Numbered from the stretch's first letter, positions 1 to 6,773 are shown. The stretch is 11,800 bases of DNA from JAVBTR01 sp031556065 (GCA_031556065.1 JAVBTR010000027.1:1-11800); one strand, 5' to 3'. Translations and numbers: made by a program. The notes: generated by a model not told the origin, from the letters alone.

Positions 1-45
1 TCTTTCTCATTGCCCATCATCCCACCCTTTTCCATAATTTCATTT

Positions 46-74
46 ATCATACCTATGTTTCTGGCAAAAAACAA
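46..74 (-). promoter_or_regulatory. Possible promoter firing out of the left edge
   Basis: Read on the minus strand there is TTGTTT (69-74), a 17-base spacer and TATGAT (46-51). The -10 is good and the -35 moderate. It would transcribe leftward, where several ATG codons and an AAGGGTGGG stretch lie, so a minus-strand gene may begin just beyond the window. No coding region can be confirmed from the roughly 45 bases available. Otherwise 1-115 shows nothing I recognise. Confidence 0.3.
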
Positions 75-115
75 CCCATTTCGCCTGAAAAGCACAGTTG
101 TCCCCGCAAATGCAC

Positions 116-213
116 AAAAATAAGGGGCTGTCGCAGTAGGAACGCCAAGGGCTCTGCCCTTGAAACTGGGTCTGGGACAACGTCCCAGCGTTTTTCCTTA
201 TTGCGACAACCCC
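116..213 (-). terminator. Large branched intrinsic terminator of the marR-degV unit
   Basis: Immediately after the degV stop, the minus-strand RNA can fold into a closed branched structure. The outer stem pairs 202-213 with 124-135 (12 bp, with one U-G wobble on this strand that would be a C-A mismatch on the other). AACGC/GCGTT and AGGAA/TTCCT segments extend it inward. Two inner hairpins are CTGGGAC/GTCCCAG (172-178 with 182-188) and CAAGGGC/GCCCTTG (146-152 with 156-162). The structure is followed on the minus strand by TTATTTTT (123 down to 116). The wobble and U-tract both favour function as a minus-strand terminator. Such composite palindromes can also be dispersed genomic repeats. Confidence 0.7.
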
Positions 214-218
214 ATTGC

Positions 219-1070
219 CTATTTCTTCACCCAGGCCACACCATAGGTGCCCGGCCCTGTGTGGGAACCAATAACCGATCCGATATCCATGGTAACCATA
301 TCCCCTTGGCAGACCTTTTCCTTTTCAAAATACGTCTTTAATTCCATCATATCTTCAAAGGCGTCTGCATGGCCTAACACAATGGGAAATTCTTCATCCA
401 CGCCGGATTTTAGCATATCGTCCTTCAGCCATTCCTGCACCTTTTTGGTACCCCGGCTAACCCCGGCTGTTTTGACTGCGCCCTCTGTCAAACGAATCAT
501 GGGTTTCAAATTCAGCAGACCGCCTACCTTGGCCCCAATGGCTGGCAGCCTGCCACCCATGACCAAATACTTCAGGTCTCCCACCGTAGCACTGATTGCC
601 ACCCGATCCTTAAGCGCAGTCAGCGTTTCAAACAGCGCTTGCCCGCCCATGCCTTGATCGCGATAACTCACCGCCACCCGCACCATCAGTGCTTCTCCAA
701 TGGTTGCTGAAAGGGAATCTACTATGAAAATACGTCTTTGTTCCCCTTCCCCAAAGGCATCCCTGGCGATGCAGGCGGATTGATATGTGCCGCTTAACAC
801 CGAGGACCCGGTAATGCAAAGCACTTCATCCTTTTCGTTTTCCAGTGCCTTTTTAAAGGCTTTACGAAATCCGTCCGGCGCAGCCTGGCTGGTCTTAGGC
901 AGTTTATCCGCCTCCCGCATCTTCTGATAGAATTCCGTCACATCGATGGTTACACCGTCCAGATAGGTTTCTTCCCCAAACTGTACCGATAACGGAATGA
1001 CCGTCATACCCGTTTCATGGCCCAGAACCTGTGTTATATCAGACATACTATCCACAACCAAATGAAGCAT
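219..1070 (-). CDS. DegV family (FakB-like) fatty-acid-binding protein
   Basis: This is a 283-residue protein of normal length for the DegV family, cytosolic lipid-binding proteins. The best-studied members, FakB, hold a fatty acid for phosphorylation by the kinase FakA. Family marks are VVDSMSD at residues 5-11 (usually DSTSD), TSQ at 60-62, SGTYQSA at 93-99, MGGRLPA at 171-177 and the C-terminal GSHTGPG at 268-274. The Ser/Thr and His of these motifs line the carboxylate-binding site in solved relatives. The ATG start at 1070 lies 3 bp after the stop of the MarR gene, so the two are surely co-transcribed. No fakA kinase gene is in the window. The DegV assignment is firm; the fatty acid bound and whether it works with FakA are inferred. 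Confidence 0.93.
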   Translation of the reverse strand: MLHLVVDSMSDITQVLGHETGMTVIPLSVQFGEETYLDGVTIDVTEFYQKMREADKLPKTSQAAPDGFRKAFKKALENEKDEVLCITGSSVLSGTYQSACIARDAFGEGEQRRIFIVDSLSATIGEALMVRVAVSYRDQGMGGQALFETLTALKDRVAISATVGDLKYLVMGGRLPAIGAKVGGLLNLKPMIRLTEGAVKTAGVSRGTKKVQEWLKDDMLKSGVDEEFPIVLGHADAFEDMMELKTYFEKEKVCQGDMVTMDIGSVIGSHTGPGTYGVAWVKK

Positions 1071-1073
1071 TAT

Positions 1074-1481
1074 TTACTCCCTCTCATTCGCAAAATAAGT
1101 ATTGATTCCCACCAGCGCCGTTACCAGGGTTTCCAACTGTTCCCGTGGCAGCAATTGCACCACCGCGTTTGTCATTTCCTCATGAAAACCGATGTGCATT
1201 TCATTCACTTTTAATGCCTTTGGGGTGGCCAACACATGTATGCGCCGCCTGTCATCCTGGGATTTTTTCCTTTCAAGGTAGCCCTTGCGTTCCAACGTCG
1301 TCACCGCTACTGTCAGCGATCCTGTGGTAACCCCCAGCCTCGCCGCAATGGCGCTAACTGTATTTTTCTCTCCCGCCGCCACCACGGCCTCAATCACATG
1401 GGCTTCTTTTAGACTTAAATCCGTACCAAAGGATTTAAGCTTGTTCTCTTCTATCCTAAGAATTTGGTTAAAAACCTTCAC
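1074..1481 (-). CDS. MarR-family winged-helix regulator, FabT-like
   Basis: The part from the first canonical start (GTG 1481) is 135 residues. The helix-turn-helix spans residues 42-66 (TVSAIAARLGVTTGSLTVAV) and the wing holds the DDRR motif of MarR proteins at 76-79. The N-terminal dimer helix (NQILRIEENKLKS) and the FHEEM segment near residue 99 recall FabT-type fatty-acid regulators. The GTG has no ribosome site. A near-perfect AAGGAGG lies at 1524-1530, and the open frame upstream encodes INQTLVKVFNQILRIEE, as in relatives. Translation therefore probably begins at ATA 1517 or ATC 1514, giving about 147 residues. It precedes degV by 3 bp, and two palindromes upstream could be its own operators. 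FabT-like function is inferred; MarR membership is secure. Confidence 0.9.
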   Translation of the reverse strand: MKVFNQILRIEENKLKSFGTDLSLKEAHVIEAVVAAGEKNTVSAIAARLGVTTGSLTVAVTTLERKGYLERKKSQDDRRRIHVLATPKALKVNEMHIGFHEEMTNAVVQLLPREQLETLVTALVGINTYFANERE

Positions 1482-1521
1482 AAGCGTTTGATTAATGGTG
1501 CTGTTTGCAATGATTATGGTT

Positions 1522-1530
1522 CTCCTCCTT
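1522..1530 (-). promoter_or_regulatory. Ribosome binding site of the MarR gene, without a canonical start codon
   Basis: AAGGAGGAG on the minus strand is an excellent Shine-Dalgarno sequence. No in-frame ATG, GTG or TTG lies 4-13 bases downstream; the in-frame codons there are ATA (1517), ATC (1514) and ATT (1511), at 6, 9 and 12 bases from GGAGG. The first canonical codon, GTG 1481, is over 40 bases away. This site argues for a rare start codon of the infC kind. Confidence 0.65.
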
Positions 1531-1535
1531 AATTA

Positions 1536-1550
1536 GTTTGAAGTTCAAAC
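1536..1550. promoter_or_regulatory. Proximal FabT-like operator
   Basis: GTTTGAA-G-TTCAAAC is a perfect 15-base palindrome, equivalent to TTTGA-N3-TCAAA. It lies just upstream of the MarR ribosome site and has the half-sites and spacing known for streptococcal FabT boxes (TTTGA-TTA-TCAAA). Autoregulation by the adjacent MarR protein is the likely use. Confidence 0.6.
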
Positions 1551-1565
1551 ATTAATGGCATAAGG

Positions 1566-1592
1566 AAAGTGCTTTGAGTATCAAAACACTTT
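1566..1592. promoter_or_regulatory. Distal FabT-like operator that is also a hairpin
   Basis: AAAGTGCTTTGA (1566-1577) and TCAAAACACTTT (1581-1592) form an inverted repeat around GTA. Its core TTTGA-GTA-TCAAA has the same pattern as the palindrome centred 36 bp away. In minus-strand RNA the single imperfection becomes a U-G wobble, giving a 12-bp hairpin followed by CCTTAT. It may therefore also be a weak terminator of the rsmF-like operon, which ends 22 bp upstream. The two roles are not exclusive. Confidence 0.5.
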
Positions 1593-1605
1593 TCGCAGTA
1601 TACAA
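1577..1605 (-). promoter_or_regulatory. Weak candidate promoter of marR-degV
   Basis: On the minus strand TTGTAT (1600-1605) and GATACT (1577-1582) are separated by 17 bases. Both hexamers are poor matches, but the -10 falls inside the distal TTTGA-N3-TCAAA palindrome, where a repressor would block it. Confidence 0.35.
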
Positions 1606-1613
1606 CAATGGCT

Positions 1614-2909
1614 TTATTCTGTCAACCCTATTTTTCGAAGCCCCTTTGGGTAGTGGTTCTTGTATTGCCCATCCGATGCCTTCACAAACCCAAGTGCCAG
1701 GTTTGCGTACATAGCCATCATCCACCCACGCCCTTCTCCCGGCAAGGTTTCGCCCCGTAAAAACGCCATGGCTTCACCAGCACTCAGTTCAGCTGTTTTC
1801 ATTTTAAAAGGAGCGTTTTGGGCCATGGCCAGGGCGTGATCCGGCACAAACACCTTCCCCTTCATATGCCCTAAGTGCAGTCCCGCTCTTAACACCTTAA
1901 TGCCCCCAATCGCCGGATACCGAGGCAAATACACCATGGTTTCCCCAAAAAGCCCTGTTGGCTTGACAGGCATAGGAAAGTCGATTTCTGCTTTAGGTGC
2001 CGGGCCCAGACCCTGGTTCACCTCCGGCTTACCTTCGCCTTCCTTCTTTTCAAACAAAGCCACAAAATGGCCTTCGCCCTTAATCTTATGGGGCCACAGG
2101 TGGCACATACCGCTTCCCCCATCGATTCCGCCCGGAAGGCGAAAGGGCTTTAGTGTCATTTCATTGTAAGTCTCCAGCACCCATTGGCATACCTGCTCGT
2201 TTTCCGTTTCGTTTAGCGTACAGGTGGAATAGCAAAGCAATCCACCCTTTTTCAGCATCTTAATGGCGCTTTGCAGAATCTCTTTTTGCCGCGCGGCGCA
2301 ACGCTTAGGGCTATCCGGCTGCCATTGGAGCCTGGTTTCCGGGTGCCGCCTGAACATGCCTTCCCCAGAGCAGGGCGCGTCCACCAACACCTTATCGAAC
2401 AGGTTGGACCATTTGGCTGCCAGCTGCTCCGGCATAGCCGAAACCACCAGGCTGTTGCTGACACCCATCCGTTCCAGGTTCTGGGCCAATATCTGGGCCC
2501 TTTTATAGCTAGGTTCGTTGGCTGCCAGCACCCCTTCCCCCTGCAAATAGGAGGCTAATTGGGTGGCCTTTCCCCCCGGCGCCGCGCATAAATCCAGCAC
2601 CCATTCGCCGGGGGTGGGCCGCAACACTGCCGCCGGAACCATGGCGCTGGGCTCTTGAATGTAAAAACAGCCCGCCTCATGAAAAATGGTGCTCCCCAAC
2701 TGGGATTCATTGGCCAAATACCAGCCCGATTCTTCCCATGGCACCGCTTCCAAAACCCCTGGAAAGGGCAAACAGCCCGACCGCTGTTTATTAAACCTTA
2801 GCCCCCTTAAATAAGGCTGTTCATAGGTATGCAAAAAGTCTTGCAGCTCTAAGCCTAATTGAGTTGCAAGACTTTCGGCAAAACCATTTGGCAGTTTTAA
2901 TCCATCCAT
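1614..2909 (-). CDS. RsmF/RsmB-type rRNA cytosine-C5 methyltransferase
   Basis: This 431-residue SAM-dependent RNA methyltransferase belongs to the NOL1/NOP2/Sun family, which makes 5-methylcytosine in 16S rRNA. An N-terminal segment (YEQPYLRGLRFN, 29-40) resembles the RsmF RNA-binding region. The SAM motif VLDLCAAPGGKATQLA covers 104-119. Motif IV, DAPCSGEG (177-184), holds Cys180, and motif VI, YSTCT (227-231), holds Cys230; these are the two cysteines used in the covalent mechanism. The C-terminal 150 residues look like the PUA-like tail of RsmF. Length is normal and nothing appears broken. The ATG start at 2909 lies 13 bp inside the preceding ATPase gene, so translation is probably coupled. 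The exact rRNA position modified cannot be read from sequence. Confidence 0.92.
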   Translation of the reverse strand: MDGLKLPNGFAESLATQLGLELQDFLHTYEQPYLRGLRFNKQRSGCLPFPGVLEAVPWEESGWYLANESQLGSTIFHEAGCFYIQEPSAMVPAAVLRPTPGEWVLDLCAAPGGKATQLASYLQGEGVLAANEPSYKRAQILAQNLERMGVSNSLVVSAMPEQLAAKWSNLFDKVLVDAPCSGEGMFRRHPETRLQWQPDSPKRCAARQKEILQSAIKMLKKGGLLCYSTCTLNETENEQVCQWVLETYNEMTLKPFRLPGGIDGGSGMCHLWPHKIKGEGHFVALFEKKEGEGKPEVNQGLGPAPKAEIDFPMPVKPTGLFGETMVYLPRYPAIGGIKVLRAGLHLGHMKGKVFVPDHALAMAQNAPFKMKTAELSAGEAMAFLRGETLPGEGRGWMMAMYANLALGFVKASDGQYKNHYPKGLRKIGLTE

Positions 2910-3586
2910 TGCGGTTTCATAACCCTTTCAATGGGGAATAACAAAGATGCGTATTGGGACGGCATTTTATCCAAAGCAGCCTTTTCCCCTGCGATCATCA
3001 CCTGGGGAACACCTGTCTTTTTCGCTACCTCTTCTACCATTTTCTGGCCTTCCAGCAACATTTCCACCGTGGTTTCCTCTGCCAGATTGGTATTGTTCAC
3101 AAGGCCCGTAAATGTCATTCTGCCACGGGCGGATACCCGCACCATTAAGTCTATTACATCTTCCGCGTTACGAGTCAAAGGCCGCATGGCGTTGATTACA
3201 AACAGGCAGCGCAGCTGCTCCTTTTCGGCAGCGAAAAATTCCACATACCGGCCAAGGGCAGCCGCCCCTGTGTCGTCCCCACCCACATCGAACACCACAT
3301 ACTCGTTTTTCACATCGAACACACTTTGAATGGCCGCAGGCAGGGCGGGAATATCTACTGTGGTGTTGGCAAAGGTGGGCATCAGCACCCGGATACCTTC
3401 GCTTTCCAAAAGCTGCTCCTGTTCGCCGCTTCGAAAGTAGGGGTTCACAATATCCAAATCCACCAAGGCAGTTATTTGCTTTTCCACCTTTTTTAGGTGT
3501 CTTGCCAGACTAATGGACAGCTCCGTTTTCCCACTGCCATAATTGCCCACCAGCACCGTCAGCCGTTTATCTGATAGCTTGAACAT
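2897..3586 (-). CDS. MinD/ParA-like P-loop ATPase of unknown function
   Basis: This is a 229-residue soluble nucleotide-binding protein. The Walker A loop is GNYGSGKT at 14-21, without the deviant KGGxGKT signature of true ParA/MinD. DLDIVNPYF at 43-51 matches the switch region with Asp43 and Asp45. Walker B is VVFDVGGDD at 97-105. Fold and motifs suggest the CobQ/CobB/MinD/ParA class of SIMIBI NTPases. No DNA-binding or membrane-targeting helix is evident. Its ATG shares one base with the stop of the membrane protein upstream (TAATG), behind a good GGAGG site, and its end overlaps the rsmF-like gene by 13 bp. It is thus tightly co-expressed with a membrane protein and the c-di-AMP cyclase. 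The ATPase fold is confident; the role is unknown. Confidence 0.82.
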   Translation of the reverse strand: MFKLSDKRLTVLVGNYGSGKTELSISLARHLKKVEKQITALVDLDIVNPYFRSGEQEQLLESEGIRVLMPTFANTTVDIPALPAAIQSVFDVKNEYVVFDVGGDDTGAAALGRYVEFFAAEKEQLRCLFVINAMRPLTRNAEDVIDLMVRVSARGRMTFTGLVNNTNLAEETTVEMLLEGQKMVEEVAKKTGVPQVMIAGEKAALDKMPSQYASLLFPIERVMKPQWMD

Positions 3587-4461
3587 TATTCCTCCTGAAA
3601 ATCGGGATCATTTTCTTGTGTATTCTGCTCCTGCCAGCTGGGTGGATACACTGGAGCATAAAAGGCCTTTTCTTTGTCTACCCGTGGTTTGGGCGACATG
3701 TATGGTACAAACTCTTCATCCTCAGCGGATTCCTTTAAATTCTGGCGAATATTCTTTGCCACATTGCCGATAAAGCTGGTCCGTTGGCGGGTAGTAGCGC
3801 TACGCCTTGGAGTGGATGTCGGCCGCATATAAGGACTCTGCTGGGGTTCTTGCTGGTATTCAGGCTCCGGCTCGTATTGGGCATATTCCTCATAGGGCTC
3901 CTCGTCCCAGGCTGCCTGAGGTGCTGCGTATTGCACAGGCGCATAAGCCCGGGTCTCCTGCCCCCTAGCTGGCCCCGGCACATACGCCGGTTCTTGATAA
4001 GCAGCTTCATAAGGGGCCTGATAAGGTTCCTCATAAACCTCTTCATAAGCCTGCTGGATCTCCGGTTCGTATGAAGGTTCATAATAGGGCTGTTCAGGTT
4101 GATAATAGGTTTGCTGGGGTTCTTCATAGTAGATTTCTTCCACCGGCGCGGCATAAGCCGGGGTTCTATGCTGCTGCCGCTTAGGTGCGGGAGCCATTTC
4201 CTTTTCCCTGCTAAACCGCCGCTTAAACCGCCGCCAGTTAGAGCTCCATACATAAAACGGCCGCCAGCGGATTAGCCACACCAAATAATCGATTACCACA
4301 CCGGCCACGATAATCAGCAGCACCGGGATCATCCAATGCTGGCCCAGCCATTCAAGGCTTTGCTGTGTGTCTGTGGAGTTCACCACATCCCATAATCCTG
4401 TGATGGCTGTGCGCAGCCAAGAAAGCAGCACGTTCAATATAGATTGGGTAAAACCGCCCAT
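3586..4461 (-). CDS. Single-pass membrane protein with a Tyr/Glu/Gln/Pro-rich tail
   Basis: I do not recognise a family for this 291-residue protein. Residues 4-25 could form an amphipathic helix. One clear membrane segment (about 44-65, IPVLLIIVAGVVIDYLVWLI) is followed by a strongly basic patch (RRFKRRFSREK, 77-87), which predicts a cytoplasmic C-terminus. Residues about 103-220 are low complexity, with about 20 tyrosines among Glu, Gln, Pro and Ala in loose repeats of the EEPY, QPYYEP and EPSYEP kind; this is almost certainly disordered. A less repetitive tail (about 225-291) contains RTSFIGNVAKNIRQNLKES, a possible helical binding segment. The start has GGAGGG 5 bases upstream. It sits between cdaR and the P-loop ATPase, which begins at its stop codon. 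A membrane scaffold or recruiter for the ATPase is a guess from context. Confidence 0.8.
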   Translation of the reverse strand: MGGFTQSILNVLLSWLRTAITGLWDVVNSTDTQQSLEWLGQHWMIPVLLIIVAGVVIDYLVWLIRWRPFYVWSSNWRRFKRRFSREKEMAPAPKRQQHRTPAYAAPVEEIYYEEPQQTYYQPEQPYYEPSYEPEIQQAYEEVYEEPYQAPYEAAYQEPAYVPGPARGQETRAYAPVQYAAPQAAWDEEPYEEYAQYEPEPEYQQEPQQSPYMRPTSTPRRSATTRQRTSFIGNVAKNIRQNLKESAEDEEFVPYMSPKPRVDKEKAFYAPVYPPSWQEQNTQENDPDFQEE

Positions 4462-4487
4462 GCGCTCCCTCCTTTACCTTCCGCCAG

Positions 4488-5840
4488 TTATTTCTGCTTT
4501 AATTCCACTGTTACCATCTGGGGTTCCAGCGTAAACGTATAGCTGACCCCATTCAAAGCGGCAATTTGGCACTCCACCGGCACTTGGCTCACCCCCTGGG
4601 ATAAACCCTTTAAAGAGTAAGTCAGCTTAATATCCGATGCCTTTAGTTTTTCCAGGTAAATTTCCGGCCCGGAAACTTTCACAGACCCTTTGCGGGTTTC
4701 ACTGGTGGCGCTAAACCCCTGGGGCAAGTCGATGGCTTCCAGGGTAATGTTATCAAACTGCACTTCTGTGTTTTTTAGCCCAATTTCCACCGAAACGGTT
4801 ACACTGTCCGGGTTCAGGTTCTTAATCTCCGTGGGCTTTCGAACTTTGATCACTTCATTAAAGGTTTCCGTTTTGCCGGTTAAATCTACCGCCTGATCTA
4901 AAAACAGGCTTTCAATAGCGAACTGCTCCAGAATTTCTTTGGTACCCGCCGCACGGATGGCGCTGGGGCTTACGGTTACCTTTTTAACTTCATAACCCTT
5001 TTCCGGTGTGCCTTTAGTCAGTCCCATGCCGGATAAGGTAATGGTTTTGGTAGGATAAAGTTCAACCTCCACCACCAGGCTATCCAACGAAATGGATTCA
5101 CTGGTCACAGAAATCAAATTGCTTTCGATCACATCGCCGTTTTCATCCAGCAATTCAAAGGGAACAGAGGTCGCATACTTTCTTTGGGCCGTATTCACGC
5201 TGCCCTTATCAAACACGGCTACCGCGCTGCGCACCCGGTCTACCAATGATTTAGGCCCGCTGACATTCACGTTGCCAGGGCTGATGGTATACCCGTCGGC
5301 ATAGTAATCGTCAGGGTAAGAGCCGGTTGGGGTAATCACCGTAGGGATGCGGTAACGGGTTTTATATTCATCTACTTCCACCTCAATGGTGTCTGGACTC
5401 AATTCCACCACACTTCCATAAGTGGCTGTGGTGGTGGTCAAAATCTTCACCGTTTGGGTGCCTTTTTCCCGAATACGGCTTAAATCGATCCGCGGATTAT
5501 AGTTGGCAGCTGTGGCGCTGGAATATTCCATTTGGGGCACATCCGCCTTCATCCGCACCGTAGGCGGCTCGGATGTCAGGTCTGTGGTAACGATCATGCG
5601 GTTGTTCTTAAGGCTATCCGCTCCGGTAATGGATACGGGCACATCGGTAAATACCTTTTCACGGATCAAAGACGGGTCTTGGGAGATCAGTCCCGCCCAC
5701 ATGAGCACTGCCAGCACCACGGCCAATAACTTCCATAATAAATTATGCCTAAGGCTATGCCACACCTGGGCCAGCAGCTTGGCCATGGTTTTCTCTTTTT
5801 TCGGGGACTGCAAAGGTTTTTTTTCTAATTCAGGGTTCAC
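4488..5840 (-). CDS. cdaR: CdaR, YbbR-domain regulator of the c-di-AMP cyclase
   Basis: This 450-residue protein has a short cytoplasmic start, one membrane anchor (about 33-53, LLWKLLAVVLAVLMWAGLIS) and a long extracytoplasmic part made of about four YbbR repeats. Repeat signatures such as VNVSGPKSLVDRV (191-203), ITLSGMGLTKG and VKVSGPEIYLEKL are visible. YbbR proteins bind CdaA and tune its activity. GTG at 5840 is chosen because it overlaps the cdaA stop in a GTGA and has AAGGAGGG just upstream; a later in-frame ATG (residue 19) lacks such a site. In many Firmicutes glmM follows, but here an unknown membrane protein follows after 26 bp. Confidence 0.93.
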   Translation of the reverse strand: MNPELEKKPLQSPKKEKTMAKLLAQVWHSLRHNLLWKLLAVVLAVLMWAGLISQDPSLIREKVFTDVPVSITGADSLKNNRMIVTTDLTSEPPTVRMKADVPQMEYSSATAANYNPRIDLSRIREKGTQTVKILTTTTATYGSVVELSPDTIEVEVDEYKTRYRIPTVITPTGSYPDDYYADGYTISPGNVNVSGPKSLVDRVRSAVAVFDKGSVNTAQRKYATSVPFELLDENGDVIESNLISVTSESISLDSLVVEVELYPTKTITLSGMGLTKGTPEKGYEVKKVTVSPSAIRAAGTKEILEQFAIESLFLDQAVDLTGKTETFNEVIKVRKPTEIKNLNPDSVTVSVEIGLKNTEVQFDNITLEAIDLPQGFSATSETRKGSVKVSGPEIYLEKLKASDIKLTYSLKGLSQGVSQVPVECQIAALNGVSYTFTLEPQMVTVELKQK

Positions 5841-6694
5841 TTTGAGCCCTCCTTCAAACGCTTGGTTTTTTCCAGCAGCGTGGAAATAAGGCTGGGATGC
5901 TCTGTTACATACATACCTGTCAAAACCTGGTTAAGGCTGTTCGCATCCAAATGCCTTGTCAGTTTCCCGCCTTTGGCCATGGAGATAATGCCCGTTTCTT
6001 CGGAAACGATCAGCACCACCGCGTCTGTCATTTCACTCATACCAATGGCTGCCCGGTGGCGTGTGCCCAAATCCCGGCTAATGCCCCGGCCCTCGGAAAG
6101 GTTCAAAATACAAGCCGCAGCAGCCACCCTGTCGCCCTGGATCACCACCGCACCATCGTGCAAGGGGGTGTTAGGCTCAAATACGTTTTCGAGCAGCGGT
6201 GCAGAAATAGCAGCATCCAGCCTTGTACCGCCCTCGATAATGTCCTTTAATCCAACCTTTTGCTCGAATACGATCAATGCGCCTACCTTGCGCTTGGAAA
6301 GCCGCACCATGCACTGGGTAATTTCTTCTACAATCAGCTTTCTTGCCCCTTGGGAATCGTTTCTGGTGCTTTCAATCAGCGCGCCCCGGCCAATCTGTTC
6401 CAGCGCTTTTCTAAGCTCTGGCTGGAACAAAATCACCAGCACCACCGCGCCGTTATTCAATACGCTCATCAGGACCCAGTTAAGCGCTGTTAACCCAAAC
6501 AGATCGGACACCCAACTGGCGGCGATCAAAAGTAAAAAGCCTTTTAAAACAGCGCTGGCCCTTGTCTGTCTGGTGAGCATCAGCACCTGGTATAGTAAAA
6601 AAGCGACAATCAGAATATCCAGTATATCTGTAATTTGGGGGCGGTTGAAGACATTCCACAGAATGTTCTTCGCTTGTTCCCAAAGATTAGTCAA
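5837..6694 (-). CDS. cdaA: CdaA diadenylate cyclase (c-di-AMP synthase)
   Basis: This is a membrane-bound DisA_N-domain enzyme joining two ATP into cyclic di-AMP, a signal for potassium, osmotic and cell-wall control. Counting from TTG 6694 gives 285 residues, normal for CdaA. Three membrane helices occupy roughly 24-40, 50-68 and 70-90. The catalytic DGA (HDGAVV, about 179-184) and RHR (GTRHRAAIG, about 210-218) motifs are intact, as is EETGIISMA near 232-240. The frame stays open to TTG 6739, but a good promoter places transcription start near 6738, so that TTG would lie at or outside the mRNA start. GTG 6703 or TTG 6694 fits family length better, and GGGGTG precedes 6694. It overlaps cdaR by 4 bp. 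Confidence 0.94.
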   Translation of the reverse strand: MTNLWEQAKNILWNVFNRPQITDILDILIVAFLLYQVLMLTRQTRASAVLKGFLLLIAASWVSDLFGLTALNWVLMSVLNNGAVVLVILFQPELRKALEQIGRGALIESTRNDSQGARKLIVEEITQCMVRLSKRKVGALIVFEQKVGLKDIIEGGTRLDAAISAPLLENVFEPNTPLHDGAVVIQGDRVAAAACILNLSEGRGISRDLGTRHRAAIGMSEMTDAVVLIVSEETGIISMAKGGKLTRHLDANSLNQVLTGMYVTEHPSLISTLLEKTKRLKEGSK

Positions 6695-6744
6695 TTGCGG
6701 CACCCCGCTTTCGTAAAGGTGAAGGATAGTTAACCCCAAGTTTT

Positions 6745-6773
6745 ATTATACTACAATTTGCCCCCAATATGAA
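6745..6773 (-). promoter_or_regulatory. SigA-type promoter of the cdaA operon
   Basis: On the minus strand TTCATA (6768-6773), a 17-base spacer and a perfect TATAAT (6745-6750) precede cdaA. Transcription should begin about 6738, shortly before the likely start codon. The promoter is divergent from that of radC. Confidence 0.65.

Noticed and set aside
3784..4140. DNA tandem repeat array in the tyrosine-rich coding region
   Set aside because: Repeats such as TTCATAAG are loose and irregular; they reflect biased amino-acid composition rather than an exact repeat array.
5862..6716. Long plus-strand open frame opposite cdaA
   Set aside because: It is an antisense shadow of cdaA; the minus-strand product carries intact DGA and RHR catalytic motifs.
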